Assembly: GCA_040081265.1 (NCBI GenBank)
Contig: JBEBGV010000039.1
Span: forward strand, 1 to 47,431
Source of the DNA: JBEBGV01 sp040081265
GTDB taxonomy: Bacteria > Acidobacteriota > Vicinamibacteria > Vicinamibacterales > UBA2999
Length of the DNA stretch: 47,431 nucleotides
Direction: 5' to 3'
Positions 36,533 to 47,380 of this stretch are shown piece after piece (the first letter of the stretch is position 1; each line of letters opens with the position of its first letter). A program made the position numbers and the translations under genes. Below the pieces are notes generated by a model. That model searched no databases. It saw only the letters and a program-made list of their open reading frames with translations, and had not been told where the DNA came from.

Positions 36533-39463
36533 ATGGACGTCAGCCGGGAAGACCGCATCTACGAGCTGCAGCAGGCGCTAGCCGCCATCCCGGCCAACGA
36601 CTGGACGGCGTTCCTTCGGCTGAACTGCCAGGAGGATGCCTCGCTGCGTGAAGAGGTGCTCCGCCGGCAGATGACCCTCGACTCCGGCATGACGTCGGGC
36701 CCGGTCTCGCCGTTCGATGCGCCCACGCACCCCCAGCAGGTGCTCGCGCCCGGCACACGATTCGGGGCGTACGAAATACGAGGTGTGCTGGGCGTGGGCG
36801 GGATGGGCGAGGTGTATCGCGCCACCGATACGCGGCTCGGGCGTGATGTCGCGCTCAAGGTGCTACCCGCCGCCGTGGCCACTGATTCCGACCGCCTGGC
36901 GCGGTTCGATCGGGAGGCCCGAATCCTGGCGACTCTCAATCATCCCAACATCGCCATCGTGCACACGCTGGAGGAGTCGGGCGGGATCAAGGCGCTCGGC
37001 ATGGAGCTCGTGGAGGGTCCCACGCTGGCGGAGCGCATCGCGCGGGCACGGATTCCCCTGAACGAAACGCTCGCGATCGCCATCCAGATCGCCCGCGCGG
37101 TTCAAGCCGCGCACGAAAGCCACATCGTCCATCGCGATCTCAAGCCCGCCAACATCAAGGTTCGCGATGACGGCACCGTGAAGGTGCTGGACTTCGGTCT
37201 GGCCAAGGGTCTCGAGCGACGCGTCGTGGAGGTGCGGGTCGCCGACAGCGCAGCGCCTACCAAGACGACGGCCGCCGGCACACACCCCCTGACCCGCCTG
37301 GGACAGGTGCTGGGCACGGCCGAGTACATGAGTCCTGAGCAGGCGACGGGGCTGCCGACCGACGAGCGCAGTGACGTCTGGGCGTTCGGGTGCGTGCTCT
37401 ACGAGATGCTGACCGGCCGGCGTCCGTTCGGCGGCACCACCACGGAGGACGTGCTCACGGCTGTGGTCGAACAGGAACCGGACTGGACCTCCATGCCGCG
37501 GCACCTGCCCGTCCCGGTCAGGCTGATGCTCGAGAGCTGCCTGGTCAAGGATCGGAAGAAGCGGCTGGCCAGCATGTCCACGGCGGTGTTCGTGCTCGAA
37601 CACGCAGAGACGCTCGTCCCGGATGATGCTGCCCGCCGCGACGCGGAGCACCGCACGTCTGTTCGGCGCATCGTGGCAGCGAGCCTGGCGATGCTCGCGG
37701 TGGGAGCGCTCGCAGTCTGGGCCTCGCTCACATTCGTCCGCCCGCCGGCCCGTGCGCTCGTACGCACCAGCATTCCCACCCAGGGCGCTACGGCGCTGGT
37801 CCGAGGCGGCCTGGACCCGAACCTGGCAGTGACACGCGACGGAAACACCCTCGTCTACCGGGGCCAGGGTGCTCAGCTCGTCGTCAGGTCACTCGATCAG
37901 CTCACACCCAGAACGCTCGCCGGCCTCGGCGCTCCCCGTGGCCTTTTCCTGTCCCCTGACGGGCAGTGGATTGGTTACTTTGACAGCACGTCCGCGCTGC
38001 GGCGGGTCTCCCTCTCCGGCGGCACTCCGGTGACGATGAGCGCCATCAACGAAGCACCTCGCGGGGCATGCTGGCAACCGGATGGGAACGTCGTGTTTTC
38101 GACGGCCTCCAGCCGCGCGGGCCTCACGCGTGTGTCCACCAATGGCGGCCAGACGGCCGTGCTCACCACGCCAAGTGCCGAACGCAACGAACTGTCGCAC
38201 GCCTGGCCCGAGTGCCTGCCCGGCAACCGCGGCGTCCTCTTCACGATCGTGCCGGTAGTCGGCTCGGTGGCCCAGGCGCACATCGCAGTGTTCGATGAGC
38301 GCACCGGGACGCCGAAAACCCTGATTCGAGGCGGCAGTCACGCCAGGTACATCCCCACCGGCCATCTCGTGTACGGCGCCGGCCAGACGCTCTTCGCTGT
38401 GCCCTTCGACCTCGAGCGCCTCGAGCTGACCGGAACGCCGGTACCCGTGCTCGAGAACATCGCCATGTCGTCGATGGGCATGGTCGAGATGGGGGTCACC
38501 GACGAGGGGACCTTGGTGTATCTCGAAAGCGCGCAGCCGCCACGGCGCACCCTCGCCTGGGTGGACCGTGCCGGCCGCGAGGAGCCGGTTCCCGCACCCG
38601 CACGCGCCTATCGATACGTCCGGCTGTCCCCGGACAACACGCGGCTGGCGCTCGACATTCGCGAACAGGACAACGACATCTGGATCTGGGACTTCGTCAG
38701 GGCGACGCTCACACGCCTCACGTCCGGACCACGCGCCGACGAGCACCCCATCTGGATGACCGACAGCCAGCGCGTGATCTTCTCGTCTGACCGTGACGGC
38801 ATCCAGAACATCTATTGGCAGCGCGCTGACGGTACCGGCGCCGCCGAGCGCCTCACGCAAAGTGAGAACGAGGAAGACCTGTTGAACGTGTCGCCCAACG
38901 GCCTCCACCTGCTCTTCAAGTCGGCGTTCCGGGGCCCAAACTCGGATCGGAACGACGATCTGATGGTGGCCGCCATCTCGCCCACGGTGTCCGCACCGCT
39001 CGAGCAGCGCACGCTCATCAAGACGCGGTTTCAGGAAACCGACGCGGTCGTGTCGCCCAACGGCCGCTGGCTCGCCTACACGTCCGACGAATCGGGCCGC
39101 GACGAGATTTACGTGCGGCCATTTCCCGATGTGGCTGCCGGGCGCTGGCAGGTGTCGAGCCGCGGCGGCGCCATGCCGGTCTGGTCGCCCGATGGCCGCG
39201 AGCTGTACTTCTTCTCCGAGGGCGAGGGTATGGCTGCAGCCGATGTCGGCAGCGGCGCCTCGTGGCAGAGCGGGCGCGCGCGTTTCCTCTTCGCTGGGGA
39301 CTACCTTCTGGGCGAAGGGGCCCGCACGTACGACATCTCCGCCGACGGCCAGCGGTTCGTACTGATCAAGAATGCGCCACCGGATCCCGCCGTCGTCTCA
39401 CCTTCTGTTGTCGTGGTCCAGAACTGGTTCTCCGAGCTGCAACGGCTGGCGCCTTCGCGCTAG
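36533..39463 (+). CDS. Ser/Thr protein kinase with C-terminal TolB/PD40-like beta-propeller
   Basis: 976 aa from the ATG at 36533 (MDVSREDRIYELQQALAAIP). An N-terminal helical region of ~70 residues precedes the kinase domain: GVLGVGGMGEVYRA, Lys109, HRDLKPAN (200-207), DFG (220-222), GTAEYMSPEQ. One membrane helix at ~380-402 is followed by a large extracytoplasmic part with PD40/WD-like repeats (LSPDGQWIGYFDSTSALRRV, LSPDNTRLALDIREQDNDIW, WSPDGRELYFFSEGEG). This is a common acidobacterial receptor-kinase layout. It is divergent from the sigma factor gene and 24 bases upstream of the TonB-receptor gene, so the kinase and receptor are probably one transcript. Confidence 0.93.
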   Translation: MDVSREDRIYELQQALAAIPANDWTAFLRLNCQEDASLREEVLRRQMTLDSGMTSGPVSPFDAPTHPQQVLAPGTRFGAYEIRGVLGVGGMGEVYRATDTRLGRDVALKVLPAAVATDSDRLARFDREARILATLNHPNIAIVHTLEESGGIKALGMELVEGPTLAERIARARIPLNETLAIAIQIARAVQAAHESHIVHRDLKPANIKVRDDGTVKVLDFGLAKGLERRVVEVRVADSAAPTKTTAAGTHPLTRLGQVLGTAEYMSPEQATGLPTDERSDVWAFGCVLYEMLTGRRPFGGTTTEDVLTAVVEQEPDWTSMPRHLPVPVRLMLESCLVKDRKKRLASMSTAVFVLEHAETLVPDDAARRDAEHRTSVRRIVAASLAMLAVGALAVWASLTFVRPPARALVRTSIPTQGATALVRGGLDPNLAVTRDGNTLVYRGQGAQLVVRSLDQLTPRTLAGLGAPRGLFLSPDGQWIGYFDSTSALRRVSLSGGTPVTMSAINEAPRGACWQPDGNVVFSTASSRAGLTRVSTNGGQTAVLTTPSAERNELSHAWPECLPGNRGVLFTIVPVVGSVAQAHIAVFDERTGTPKTLIRGGSHARYIPTGHLVYGAGQTLFAVPFDLERLELTGTPVPVLENIAMSSMGMVEMGVTDEGTLVYLESAQPPRRTLAWVDRAGREEPVPAPARAYRYVRLSPDNTRLALDIREQDNDIWIWDFVRATLTRLTSGPRADEHPIWMTDSQRVIFSSDRDGIQNIYWQRADGTGAAERLTQSENEEDLLNVSPNGLHLLFKSAFRGPNSDRNDDLMVAAISPTVSAPLEQRTLIKTRFQETDAVVSPNGRWLAYTSDESGRDEIYVRPFPDVAAGRWQVSSRGGAMPVWSPDGRELYFFSEGEGMAAADVGSGASWQSGRARFLFAGDYLLGEGARTYDISADGQRFVLIKNAPPDPAVVSPSVVVVQNWFSELQRLAPSR

Positions 39464-39487
39464 CGACCATCCCCGACGAGCCTCTAC

Positions 39488-42400
39488 ATGCAACCTCCTC
39501 TTCAACGCTGGGCCGTCGCCCTGGTGTTCGGTCTGTCATCGGTGCTTCCGGCCGCCGCGCAACTGGCCACCGGGACGCTCGCCGGACGCATTCAGGATTC
39601 GCAGGGCGCGGTCGTCCCCGGCGCGCAGGTGGTGCTCACCAGCGCAACGCAGGCGACGCGCGCGGAGTTCATCTCGGATCAGTCAGGCAACTTCGTCTTC
39701 GCGGGGCTGTCGCCGGGCAGCTACGTCCTTGACGTCTCCATCAGCGGTTTCAAGCGCGTGCATCAGACTGGCGTCACGGTCAGCGCCGGCGACCGCGCGG
39801 TGGTGCCAAGCATCACGCTCGAGCTCGGCCGGGTGGAAGAGATCGTCGAGGTGCGCGCGAGCGCCCCGCTGATTCAGGCAAGAAGCGGCGAGCGGTCGTT
39901 CACCATTCCGACGGAATCGGTGACGAATCTTCCTCTCATCAACAGGAACTACGCCACGCTGGCCAGCCTGGCACCGGGCGTCGACGGCACGGCGCGCATC
40001 GGTGGCGGGGGAGCCACGACCTTCACGCTCGACGGCGTGTCCACGATGGACACCGGGAGCAACCGGCTGCTGGTGGCGGTGAACGTGGAGTCGATCGCCG
40101 AGGTGAAGGTGCTCTCGTCGGGGTATCAGGCCGAGTTCGGCCGATCGAGCGGCCTGCAGATTGCCGCGGTGACCAAAGGCGGTTCCAACCAGTTCCGCGG
40201 CACGCTGTATGACGTGCTGCGCAACAGCGACTGGAATGCCAACAGCCGCACCAACATTCTCAACGGCGACCCCAAGCCGGTGTCGAAGCAGATGGACTGG
40301 GGGTATTCGATCGGCGGACCGGTGGGGAAACCGGGCGGACGGAACACGCTGTTCTTTTTCTACGCGCACGAGTACCAGCCGCGCACGGCCGGAAACGACG
40401 TGGTCCGGTACCGTCTTCCCACCGCGCTCGAGCGGGCCGGCGACTTCTCACAGTCCACCGACAACAACGGCGCGCTCTACAACCTGATTCGCGACGCGTC
40501 GACGGGCCTCCCCTGCACGGCCAGCGACACGCGCGGCTGCTTTCAGGATGGCGGCGTGCTCGGCCGCATTCCCGCCAATCGGCTGTACACGCCAAGCCTC
40601 AATCTGCTGAAGCTGTATCCGCTGCCAAACGTCAGCGGAACGGGTCTCCCCTACAACTACGAAATCACCCGGCCCGTCGAGAAGCTCCTGTCGCACCAGC
40701 CCGCCATCCGCGTGGACTATCAGCCGGTGCCCGCGCTGCGGGGCACGTTCAAGTACACCGGATGGCTTCAGCGCAACCAGGTCATCAACGGCGAAATTCC
40801 CGTCTGGGGCGACTCGCAGATGCAGCGTCCGATCATCTCGATGCTCTCGATGTCGGCCGCCTACAGCGTGAGCGACACGTGGCTCATCGAGGGCACATTC
40901 GGGCGCAGCGCGAACGAGCAGGCGGGGTGCGCGCTGAACGGCGGTGGACCCAACTTCTGCACAGAAGCCATCCCCACGAACCCCGACCTCACACGTCCTT
41001 CCGCGGGACTCACCGATCTGCCGCTCCTCTTCCCAAACGCGAACGTGGTGAACCCTTCCTACTACGCCTACGGCGTCTTCAACGACATGAAGCCGCCCAT
41101 CTGGGACGGCTCGCGCATTCAACTTCCGCCGGCAGCCGTCTTCGGCGGACGCGTGAGCAGCTCGGACTACGCGCCGCCGGATCTGCCGTTTCCCGGCTTT
41201 CTCAACGTGAACCGCACGTGGGATCTGCTGGCCAGCGTGACGAAGGTGGCCGGCTCGCACACGCTGAAGGCCGGCTTCTACAACACGCACAGCTTCAAGG
41301 CGCAGAACCGGGAGAACTGGCAGGGCACGCTCACCTTCTCCAACGACAACAACAACCCGATTGACTCGACGTTCGGCTTCGCGAACGCGGCGCTGGGGAT
41401 CTTCAGCCAGTACCGTCAGGCGTCGGGGTTCGTGGAGGGTGCCTACGTGTACACCAACACCGAAGGCTACCTGCAGGACAACTGGAAGGTGCACCGCAAC
41501 CTGACGCTCGACGTCGGCCTGCGGCTGGTGCATCAGCAGCCGCAACACGACTCGCTCGGACAAGGCTCGAACTTCCTGCCCGATCGCTGGAATCGGGGTG
41601 CGGCACCCGTCCTCTTCGTGGCGGGCTGTGCGGGTGGCTCGCCGTGCACGGGCAACAACCGCCAGGCGATGAATCCCGTCACCAGCCAGCTGCTCGGTTC
41701 AGGCTCAGCGGCGGCCATCGGCACGCTCGTTCCGCGGACCGGCAACACGACCAACGGGCTGTTCCTTTCCGGCCAGGGCATCAGCCAGACCACCTACACG
41801 TGGCCAACGCTTGCCTTCGCACCTCGCGTCGGCGCCGCCTACGACGTCGGTGGCCGGCAGAGGCTCGTCGCGCGGGGCGCATTCGGCATCTTCTACGACC
41901 GTCCGGACGGCAACGCGATCTTTCCCCAGGTTCAGAACCCGCCCACCTACACCATCGTCACGGTCCGCAACGCACAGCTGCAGTCGCTGGCCGCAGGGCT
42001 GGCCATCGAGGGTGCGCCGGCGCTCTCGGTGTACGAATACGACAGTAAACTGCCCTCGTCAGCGCAGTGGAACACAGGCGTCCAGATGATGCTGCCGCAC
42101 GAGACCGCGGTCGACGTCGCCTATGTGGGCCAGCGCAGCTACAACACGCTCCAGTCCGTCAATCTCAATGCGGTGGACCTGGGTTCGGCGTACACGGCCA
42201 CCAATCAGGACCCGACGCTGGCCGCGAGCGCCACACCCGGGGCCACGGCCGTGACAACGGACCTGATGCGCCCCTACCGCGGCTACGGCGCGATCACCCA
42301 GCAGTGGGGACGCGGGTGGCGCACGTTCCACTCGCTGCAGCTCGCCCTCCAGCGCCGGTTCAGGAACGGGCTGTCGTTTTCCTTCAACGATACGATTGCG

Positions 42401-43159
42401 CTGTCAGACAAACAGAGCGCCGTGGCACGGCTCGATCACCGCGCGGACGGGTCGTATGTGGTGCGTGACGATCAAGCGCAGGCCGACGCGCTGCTCGGTG
42501 ATTTCGTAACCAACCGGCACGTGATGAAGGCGAGCTGGGTGTGGGCCGTGCCGAATCTTACCGCCGCACGCGGCAACCGCGTGCTCAGCGCCATCGTCAA
42601 CGGATGGCAGGTATCGGGCATCTGGACCGGCATCACCGGGGCGCCCTACACCGTCAGCTACTCGTATCAGAGCGGCGGCTCTGCCGCGCAGACGGCCGTG
42701 AACCTCACGGGCTCGCCCGACTACCAGGCGCGCATCCGCATCGTGGGCGATCCGGGCAGCGGCTGCAGCGACGATCCGCTCAGGCAATTCAATACGTCGG
42801 CCTTCCAGGGTCCGCTCCCCGGCAGTGTGGGCCTGGAGTCGAGCGCCTCGGCCGTGCGCGGCTGCTTCCTGAGCACGTTCGATCTCTCCGTGGCGCGCAC
42901 AATCGGCATCGGTGGGACCCGCAACCTGCAGTTCCGCGTCGACGTCTTCAATGCGCTGAACTCGGCCACCGTCACCGGCCGCAACTCCACGCTGAGCCTC
43001 GCCTCGATTGCCAACCCGGTAACACCCCAGAACCTTCCCTTCGATGCGGCGGGTAACGTGATTGCGTCGCGAAGCGTGCCGCGAACGGCCGGCTTCGGAG
43101 TGGCCAACGCTTATCAGGCACCACGTTCGGTGCAACTGCAGCTGAGATTGGGATGGTAG
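39488..43159 (+). CDS. TonB-dependent receptor, Oar-like, with N-terminal carboxypeptidase-regulatory domain
   Basis: 1223 aa. A signal peptide (MQPPLQRWAVALVFGLSSVL...AAAQ) is followed by a CarboxypepD_reg-like Ig domain (~25-110: GTLAGRIQDSQGAVVPGAQV, LSPGSYVLDVSISGFKRV). Next come a plug (TFTLDGVSTMDTGSNRLLVA, SGYQAEFGRSSGLQIAAVTK) and a long beta-barrel ending in LQLRLGW. This is the Oar/TonB-receptor style abundant in Acidobacteriota, used for uptake of large ligands or for envelope functions; the ligand is unknown. No SusD-like partner is nearby. Probable operon with the upstream kinase. Confidence 0.93.
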   Translation: MQPPLQRWAVALVFGLSSVLPAAAQLATGTLAGRIQDSQGAVVPGAQVVLTSATQATRAEFISDQSGNFVFAGLSPGSYVLDVSISGFKRVHQTGVTVSAGDRAVVPSITLELGRVEEIVEVRASAPLIQARSGERSFTIPTESVTNLPLINRNYATLASLAPGVDGTARIGGGGATTFTLDGVSTMDTGSNRLLVAVNVESIAEVKVLSSGYQAEFGRSSGLQIAAVTKGGSNQFRGTLYDVLRNSDWNANSRTNILNGDPKPVSKQMDWGYSIGGPVGKPGGRNTLFFFYAHEYQPRTAGNDVVRYRLPTALERAGDFSQSTDNNGALYNLIRDASTGLPCTASDTRGCFQDGGVLGRIPANRLYTPSLNLLKLYPLPNVSGTGLPYNYEITRPVEKLLSHQPAIRVDYQPVPALRGTFKYTGWLQRNQVINGEIPVWGDSQMQRPIISMLSMSAAYSVSDTWLIEGTFGRSANEQAGCALNGGGPNFCTEAIPTNPDLTRPSAGLTDLPLLFPNANVVNPSYYAYGVFNDMKPPIWDGSRIQLPPAAVFGGRVSSSDYAPPDLPFPGFLNVNRTWDLLASVTKVAGSHTLKAGFYNTHSFKAQNRENWQGTLTFSNDNNNPIDSTFGFANAALGIFSQYRQASGFVEGAYVYTNTEGYLQDNWKVHRNLTLDVGLRLVHQQPQHDSLGQGSNFLPDRWNRGAAPVLFVAGCAGGSPCTGNNRQAMNPVTSQLLGSGSAAAIGTLVPRTGNTTNGLFLSGQGISQTTYTWPTLAFAPRVGAAYDVGGRQRLVARGAFGIFYDRPDGNAIFPQVQNPPTYTIVTVRNAQLQSLAAGLAIEGAPALSVYEYDSKLPSSAQWNTGVQMMLPHETAVDVAYVGQRSYNTLQSVNLNAVDLGSAYTATNQDPTLAASATPGATAVTTDLMRPYRGYGAITQQWGRGWRTFHSLQLALQRRFRNGLSFSFNDTIALSDKQSAVARLDHRADGSYVVRDDQAQADALLGDFVTNRHVMKASWVWAVPNLTAARGNRVLSAIVNGWQVSGIWTGITGAPYTVSYSYQSGGSAAQTAVNLTGSPDYQARIRIVGDPGSGCSDDPLRQFNTSAFQGPLPGSVGLESSASAVRGCFLSTFDLSVARTIGIGGTRNLQFRVDVFNALNSATVTGRNSTLSLASIANPVTPQNLPFDAAGNVIASRSVPRTAGFGVANAYQAPRSVQLQLRLGW

Positions 43160-43216
43160 CCGGTAGGGGCAAGTGACTGAGCCAACGTTCGGCGCCTGCT
43201 GCTCGACCAACAGCCG

Positions 43217-44284
43217 CTACGGGAACGAGAAACGGCCGAGTTCGAGGATGAGCGTGCGCTGACTGCCGGTCCCGGTGGGATACGGCGGGAATGCAAGGGG
43301 CAAGAGACCTTCCAGATTCACCGTGCCGATCACGTTCTGGAAGGTCTGGTTCAGCAGCTCGATTTGACCTGTGCGTGACGCGGTGTCGCCACCAGCCACC
43401 GCGCTCACCCACTGCTCCAGCGTCGGGATCGTCGATCCGACCGGCGCCACTTGGACGAGCAGGTCATCAAATTGCACCTGCCCTGGCGTGAAATGCTTCC
43501 GTCCGGCGCCGACCTGCTGCAGCATCTTGGCGACCGACATGTGAAGCCCGCGCACACTGGCCGCGCCCAGCAACGCCGCCCCACCGATGCTGAGCCTCCA
43601 GTTCGCAGTGCGGAACGTGGACCCGCCGGCACTGCCCGACGGTCCCCCGAGGTTGGTCGTCGGCACCTGAATCATTCCAGGAACCACCACGAAGCTGAGC
43701 GACCCGAACGAGGGATCAGTCCCATCAAGGTCGGAAATCCTGAAGTCGCGGATGAACGCGTCGGTGAGGTCCAGGCGCGACAGCGTCTGAAGCGTGCCAT
43801 CGAGCTGGTAGACGCTGACGTTGCGCAGGCCATGAGGGCCCTGAGCGTCGTTCAGCCACTGCAGCACGGGAGGCGCCAGGCGTGACACGGTGAAGTAGCA
43901 GTCCTCGTACTCGAGGCCGATGACCTTGTCATAACAGCCGGCAAACGAGGTCAACGGGACGCTGGCGCCGTCGATGTCGAGGACGAACGTTCCGGTGCCG
44001 GCGTTGTACGTCGCACCTGTGGCGCCCGTTGCGCCCGTTGCCCCGGTTGCGCCCCTATCGCCTTTGTCTCCCTTGGGGCCGGCAGTCGCCCAGTGCACCG
44101 GCGTCTCCGCGACGGCGCCGGGCTGCGAGAGGCACGAGCCGTTCACGCCGACAATTCTCACGATCTTCGTGAGGTTGCTCACACACGCGTGAATGACCTG
44201 TGGATCGTTGTTCCCGCCATGAGCTGCCGCAATGGCCGGCCACCCGGACATCAGGACGAACGCGATGAAACGTTTCATCGACAT
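43217..44284 (-). CDS. Secreted protein with short collagen-like stretch
   Basis: 355 aa from the ATG at 44284 with AGGGG five bases upstream; GTG at 44290 and ATG at 44278 are alternatives. It has a signal peptide (MKRFIAFVLMSGWPAIAAAH), a Cys-containing segment, then GPKGDKGDRG followed by GAT triplets (Gly-X-Y). The C-terminal ~250 residues are beta-rich and contain DAFIRDFRISDLDGTDPSFG and LSFVVVPGMIQVP. That pattern recalls tail-tube-like domains seen in other secreted proteins, but I am not sure. The GAT run is encoded by a 9-base DNA repeat (44021-44062) that could slip. Role unknown; surface or matrix protein is plausible. It faces the TonB-receptor gene tail to tail across 57 bases. 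Confidence 0.75.
   Translation of the reverse strand: MSMKRFIAFVLMSGWPAIAAAHGGNNDPQVIHACVSNLTKIVRIVGVNGSCLSQPGAVAETPVHWATAGPKGDKGDRGATGATGATGATGATYNAGTGTFVLDIDGASVPLTSFAGCYDKVIGLEYEDCYFTVSRLAPPVLQWLNDAQGPHGLRNVSVYQLDGTLQTLSRLDLTDAFIRDFRISDLDGTDPSFGSLSFVVVPGMIQVPTTNLGGPSGSAGGSTFRTANWRLSIGGAALLGAASVRGLHMSVAKMLQQVGAGRKHFTPGQVQFDDLLVQVAPVGSTIPTLEQWVSAVAGGDTASRTGQIELLNQTFQNVIGTVNLEGLLPLAFPPYPTGTGSQRTLILELGRFSFP
44021..44062. repeat. 9-base tandem repeat encoding collagen-like GAT triplets
   Basis: Imperfect units of the form GCGCCCGTT/GCCCCGGTT recur in this stretch and encode Gly-Ala-Thr on the minus strand. Copy number could vary by slippage without breaking the frame. Confidence 0.7.
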
Positions 44285-44323
44285 ATGCACCCCTGCCGCG
44301 CTGGCGCGGCTTTGACGCAGTAA

Positions 44324-44349
44324 AGGAGACGAGCTTCATGCCGTCTCCT
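44324..44349 (-). terminator. Possible terminator or leader hairpin before the collagen-like gene
   Basis: AGGAGACG (44324-44331) and CGTCTCCT (44342-44349) form a perfect 8-bp stem with a 10-base loop. On the minus strand it is followed by TTTACT, a weak T-run, so it could end the VOC-gene transcript. A second stem, GCCGCG/CGCGGC (44295-44300/44305-44310), lies directly before the Shine-Dalgarno of the collagen-like gene. Apart from these, the gap 44285-44446 shows nothing. Confidence 0.45.
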
Positions 44350-44446
44350 CTAGAACGCGTCAACGGCGGCAAAAGGAGTTCAAAGACTCGGCCAGCAATA
44401 CCGGCGTAGTGACTACGGGGTCCTGCGCGGACATCAGCTCCGATGG

Positions 44447-44935
44447 CTATTTCCAGGCGTCGAGCGCCCGGCGCTGCAGCGAATCGGGCGTCAGTTCCGC
44501 CAGTTCGATGCGGCCCATGTAGGGATCGGTGATGTTGGCCAGGCGCGCTCTGGTATTGGCGCTGGTGTTCACATCCCCCACCGTGACGCCTCGCGCCTTG
44601 AACATCTCGACCGCCGAGGCGATGTTCTCCACATGAAGTCCATAGTGCGTGACGCCGGCGGGCCGGTCGGCATTGGCTTGACCCAGCTCGAGGAAGGTGT
44701 CCCGGCTGATGTGCAGGTACACGAGCGTCGGCTGTCCGCTCGCGTCAGTCACGCGGAACGCTTCCCGGTAGCCCATCTTCTGCGTGTAATACGTGATCGC
44801 TTCGCTGATGTTCGGGACGTTGATGCCAACGTGATTCATCATGACGACGTTCTGGCCCTGCGCCAGCGCAACGTGCGCCGCAACGCCAACCATCAATCCC
44901 GCTGCAAACAATACAGCACCCTTCATACCCGTCAT
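44447..44935 (-). CDS. Secreted VOC-fold (glyoxalase-like) protein
   Basis: 162 aa, ATG at 44935 with GGAGG five bases upstream. An N-terminal signal or anchor (MKGAVLFAAGLMVGVAAHVA) is followed by a single vicinal-oxygen-chelate module: NHVGINVPNISEAITYYTQK with the first metal His, HYGLHVENIASAVEMFKARG with the next His, and the closing DPYMGRIELAEL with the terminal Glu. The exported location is unusual for this fold, which is mostly cytosolic. The reaction is unknown (isomerase, lyase or dioxygenase). It lies 37 bases downstream of the acyl-CoA ligase gene and may share its transcript. Confidence 0.85.
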   Translation of the reverse strand: MTGMKGAVLFAAGLMVGVAAHVALAQGQNVVMMNHVGINVPNISEAITYYTQKMGYREAFRVTDASGQPTLVYLHISRDTFLELGQANADRPAGVTHYGLHVENIASAVEMFKARGVTVGDVNTSANTRARLANITDPYMGRIELAELTPDSLQRRALDAWK

Positions 44936-44972
44936 ACCTGCCTCCAGACTCAGACCGATGCGCGTGCACGCT

Positions 44973-46421
<1,449 letters not shown>

Positions 46422-46438
46422 CGGAGTATCATCGCAAA

Positions 46439-46906
46439 ATGCCGCTCATCGATCCCGGAAAGAAAGCACCCGCCTTCACCCTCAAGGATCAGGCCGGGAC
46501 CACCCACAAGCTGTCCGACTACGCCGGCCGCTCCGTCATCCTCTACTTCTATCCGAAGGACGACACGCCCGGCTGCACCCAGGAGTCCTGCGAATTCCAG
46601 GGCCTGCTGCCGAAACTGAAGCGCAAGGACGCGGTGGTCTTCGGCGTGAGCATCCTCGACGAGAAGAGCAAGGCGAAGTTTGCCGAGAAGCATGGGCTGA
46701 CGTTTCCGCTGCTCGCCGATGCGGACCACGAAGTGGCCGAGAAGTACGGCGTGTGGCAGGAAAAGTCCAACTACGGCAAGAAGTACATGGGTATTGCCCG
46801 GACCACTTACCTGATCGGACCCGATGGGAAGGTGCAGGAGCGCTGGGACAAGGTCAAGGTCGACGGCCACGCCGACAAGGTTCTGGCTTCGCTCGCGGGG
46901 AAGTAG
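46439..46906 (+). CDS. bcp: Thiol peroxidase, Bcp/PrxQ-type peroxiredoxin
   Basis: 155 aa from the ATG at 46439 (MPLIDPGKKAPAFTLKDQAG); the longer open frame upstream overlaps the ligase gene and is rejected. Peroxiredoxin motif FYPKDDTPGCTQESCEFQG holds the peroxidatic Cys in the TPGCT motif and the resolving Cys five residues later, as in PrxQ alpha-type enzymes. The C-terminal part (RTTYLIGPDGKVQERWDKVK) is typical. It reduces peroxides with thioredoxin in the cytoplasm. Confidence 0.96.
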   Translation: MPLIDPGKKAPAFTLKDQAGTTHKLSDYAGRSVILYFYPKDDTPGCTQESCEFQGLLPKLKRKDAVVFGVSILDEKSKAKFAEKHGLTFPLLADADHEVAEKYGVWQEKSNYGKKYMGIARTTYLIGPDGKVQERWDKVKVDGHADKVLASLAGK

Positions 46907-46939
46907 GCGGTAGGCAGTAGGCGGTCGGAACGTACGTAG

Positions 46940-46960
46940 GCCGGGTCGGAACGACCCGGC
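46940..46960. terminator. Perfect 9-bp hairpin, bidirectional terminator or dispersed repeat
   Basis: GCCGGGTCG (46940-46948) and CGACCCGGC (46952-46960) flank a GAA loop, preceded by CGTACGTAG. It lies between two convergent genes. No T-run is seen. The TACGTAG + GC-stem layout is shared with 26667-26687 and loosely with 19976-19997. Confidence 0.55.
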
Positions 46961-46963
46961 ACC

Positions 46964-47380
46964 TCACTCGAAAAACCTCGCGCGGACCTCGGGTGGGGGC
47001 ACGTAGCAGACCTCCGCCGTGCCCATGACTTTGTGGCGATGACGGGCGATGAAATCGTAGACCGCGTCGCGCACGCCCGCCGGCAGGATGCGCCCCGCCT
47101 GCAACAGGTTCCAGTGGCGCCCCAGATAGCTCGCCGACCGTAGCACCGCCTCACTCCGTACGAGCACCCGCTCAGCCGAGGTGCCCGCTCCCTCGATCCA
47201 GACCAGCGAATCCACGCCGGCCAGCTCGGGGTGCCGGCGCTGAACGCCGGCGGCCAGCTCGCCCTGAAGCGGCGCAAACCCAAGCGTCTGTTGATGTTCG
47301 TGGCGCAGGATGAACTGCACGCTGGCGGCGCAGAACCCACAGGTCCCGTCATACAGGAGGATCTGGCCCGGCAGGCTCAC
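46964..47380 (-). CDS. DUF393 thiol-disulfide protein (DCC family)
   Basis: 138 aa. It opens MSLPGQILLYDGTCGFCAAS, the YDGxCxxC signature of the DUF393/DCC family with its two redox Cys. Later features are the family's LRHEHQQTLGFAPLQGELA and SEAVLRSASYLGRHWNLL, ending with a YDFIARHRHKVMG segment. No signal peptide. Family members are thought to be thioredoxin-like oxidoreductases; substrate unknown. It converges on bcp across the hairpin at 46940. Confidence 0.92.
   Translation of the reverse strand: MSLPGQILLYDGTCGFCAASVQFILRHEHQQTLGFAPLQGELAAGVQRRHPELAGVDSLVWIEGAGTSAERVLVRSEAVLRSASYLGRHWNLLQAGRILPAGVRDAVYDFIARHRHKVMGTAEVCYVPPPEVRARFFE

Noticed and set aside
44021..44062. CRISPR-like direct repeats
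   Set aside because: The repeats are 9-base coding units for Gly-Ala-Thr without spacers.
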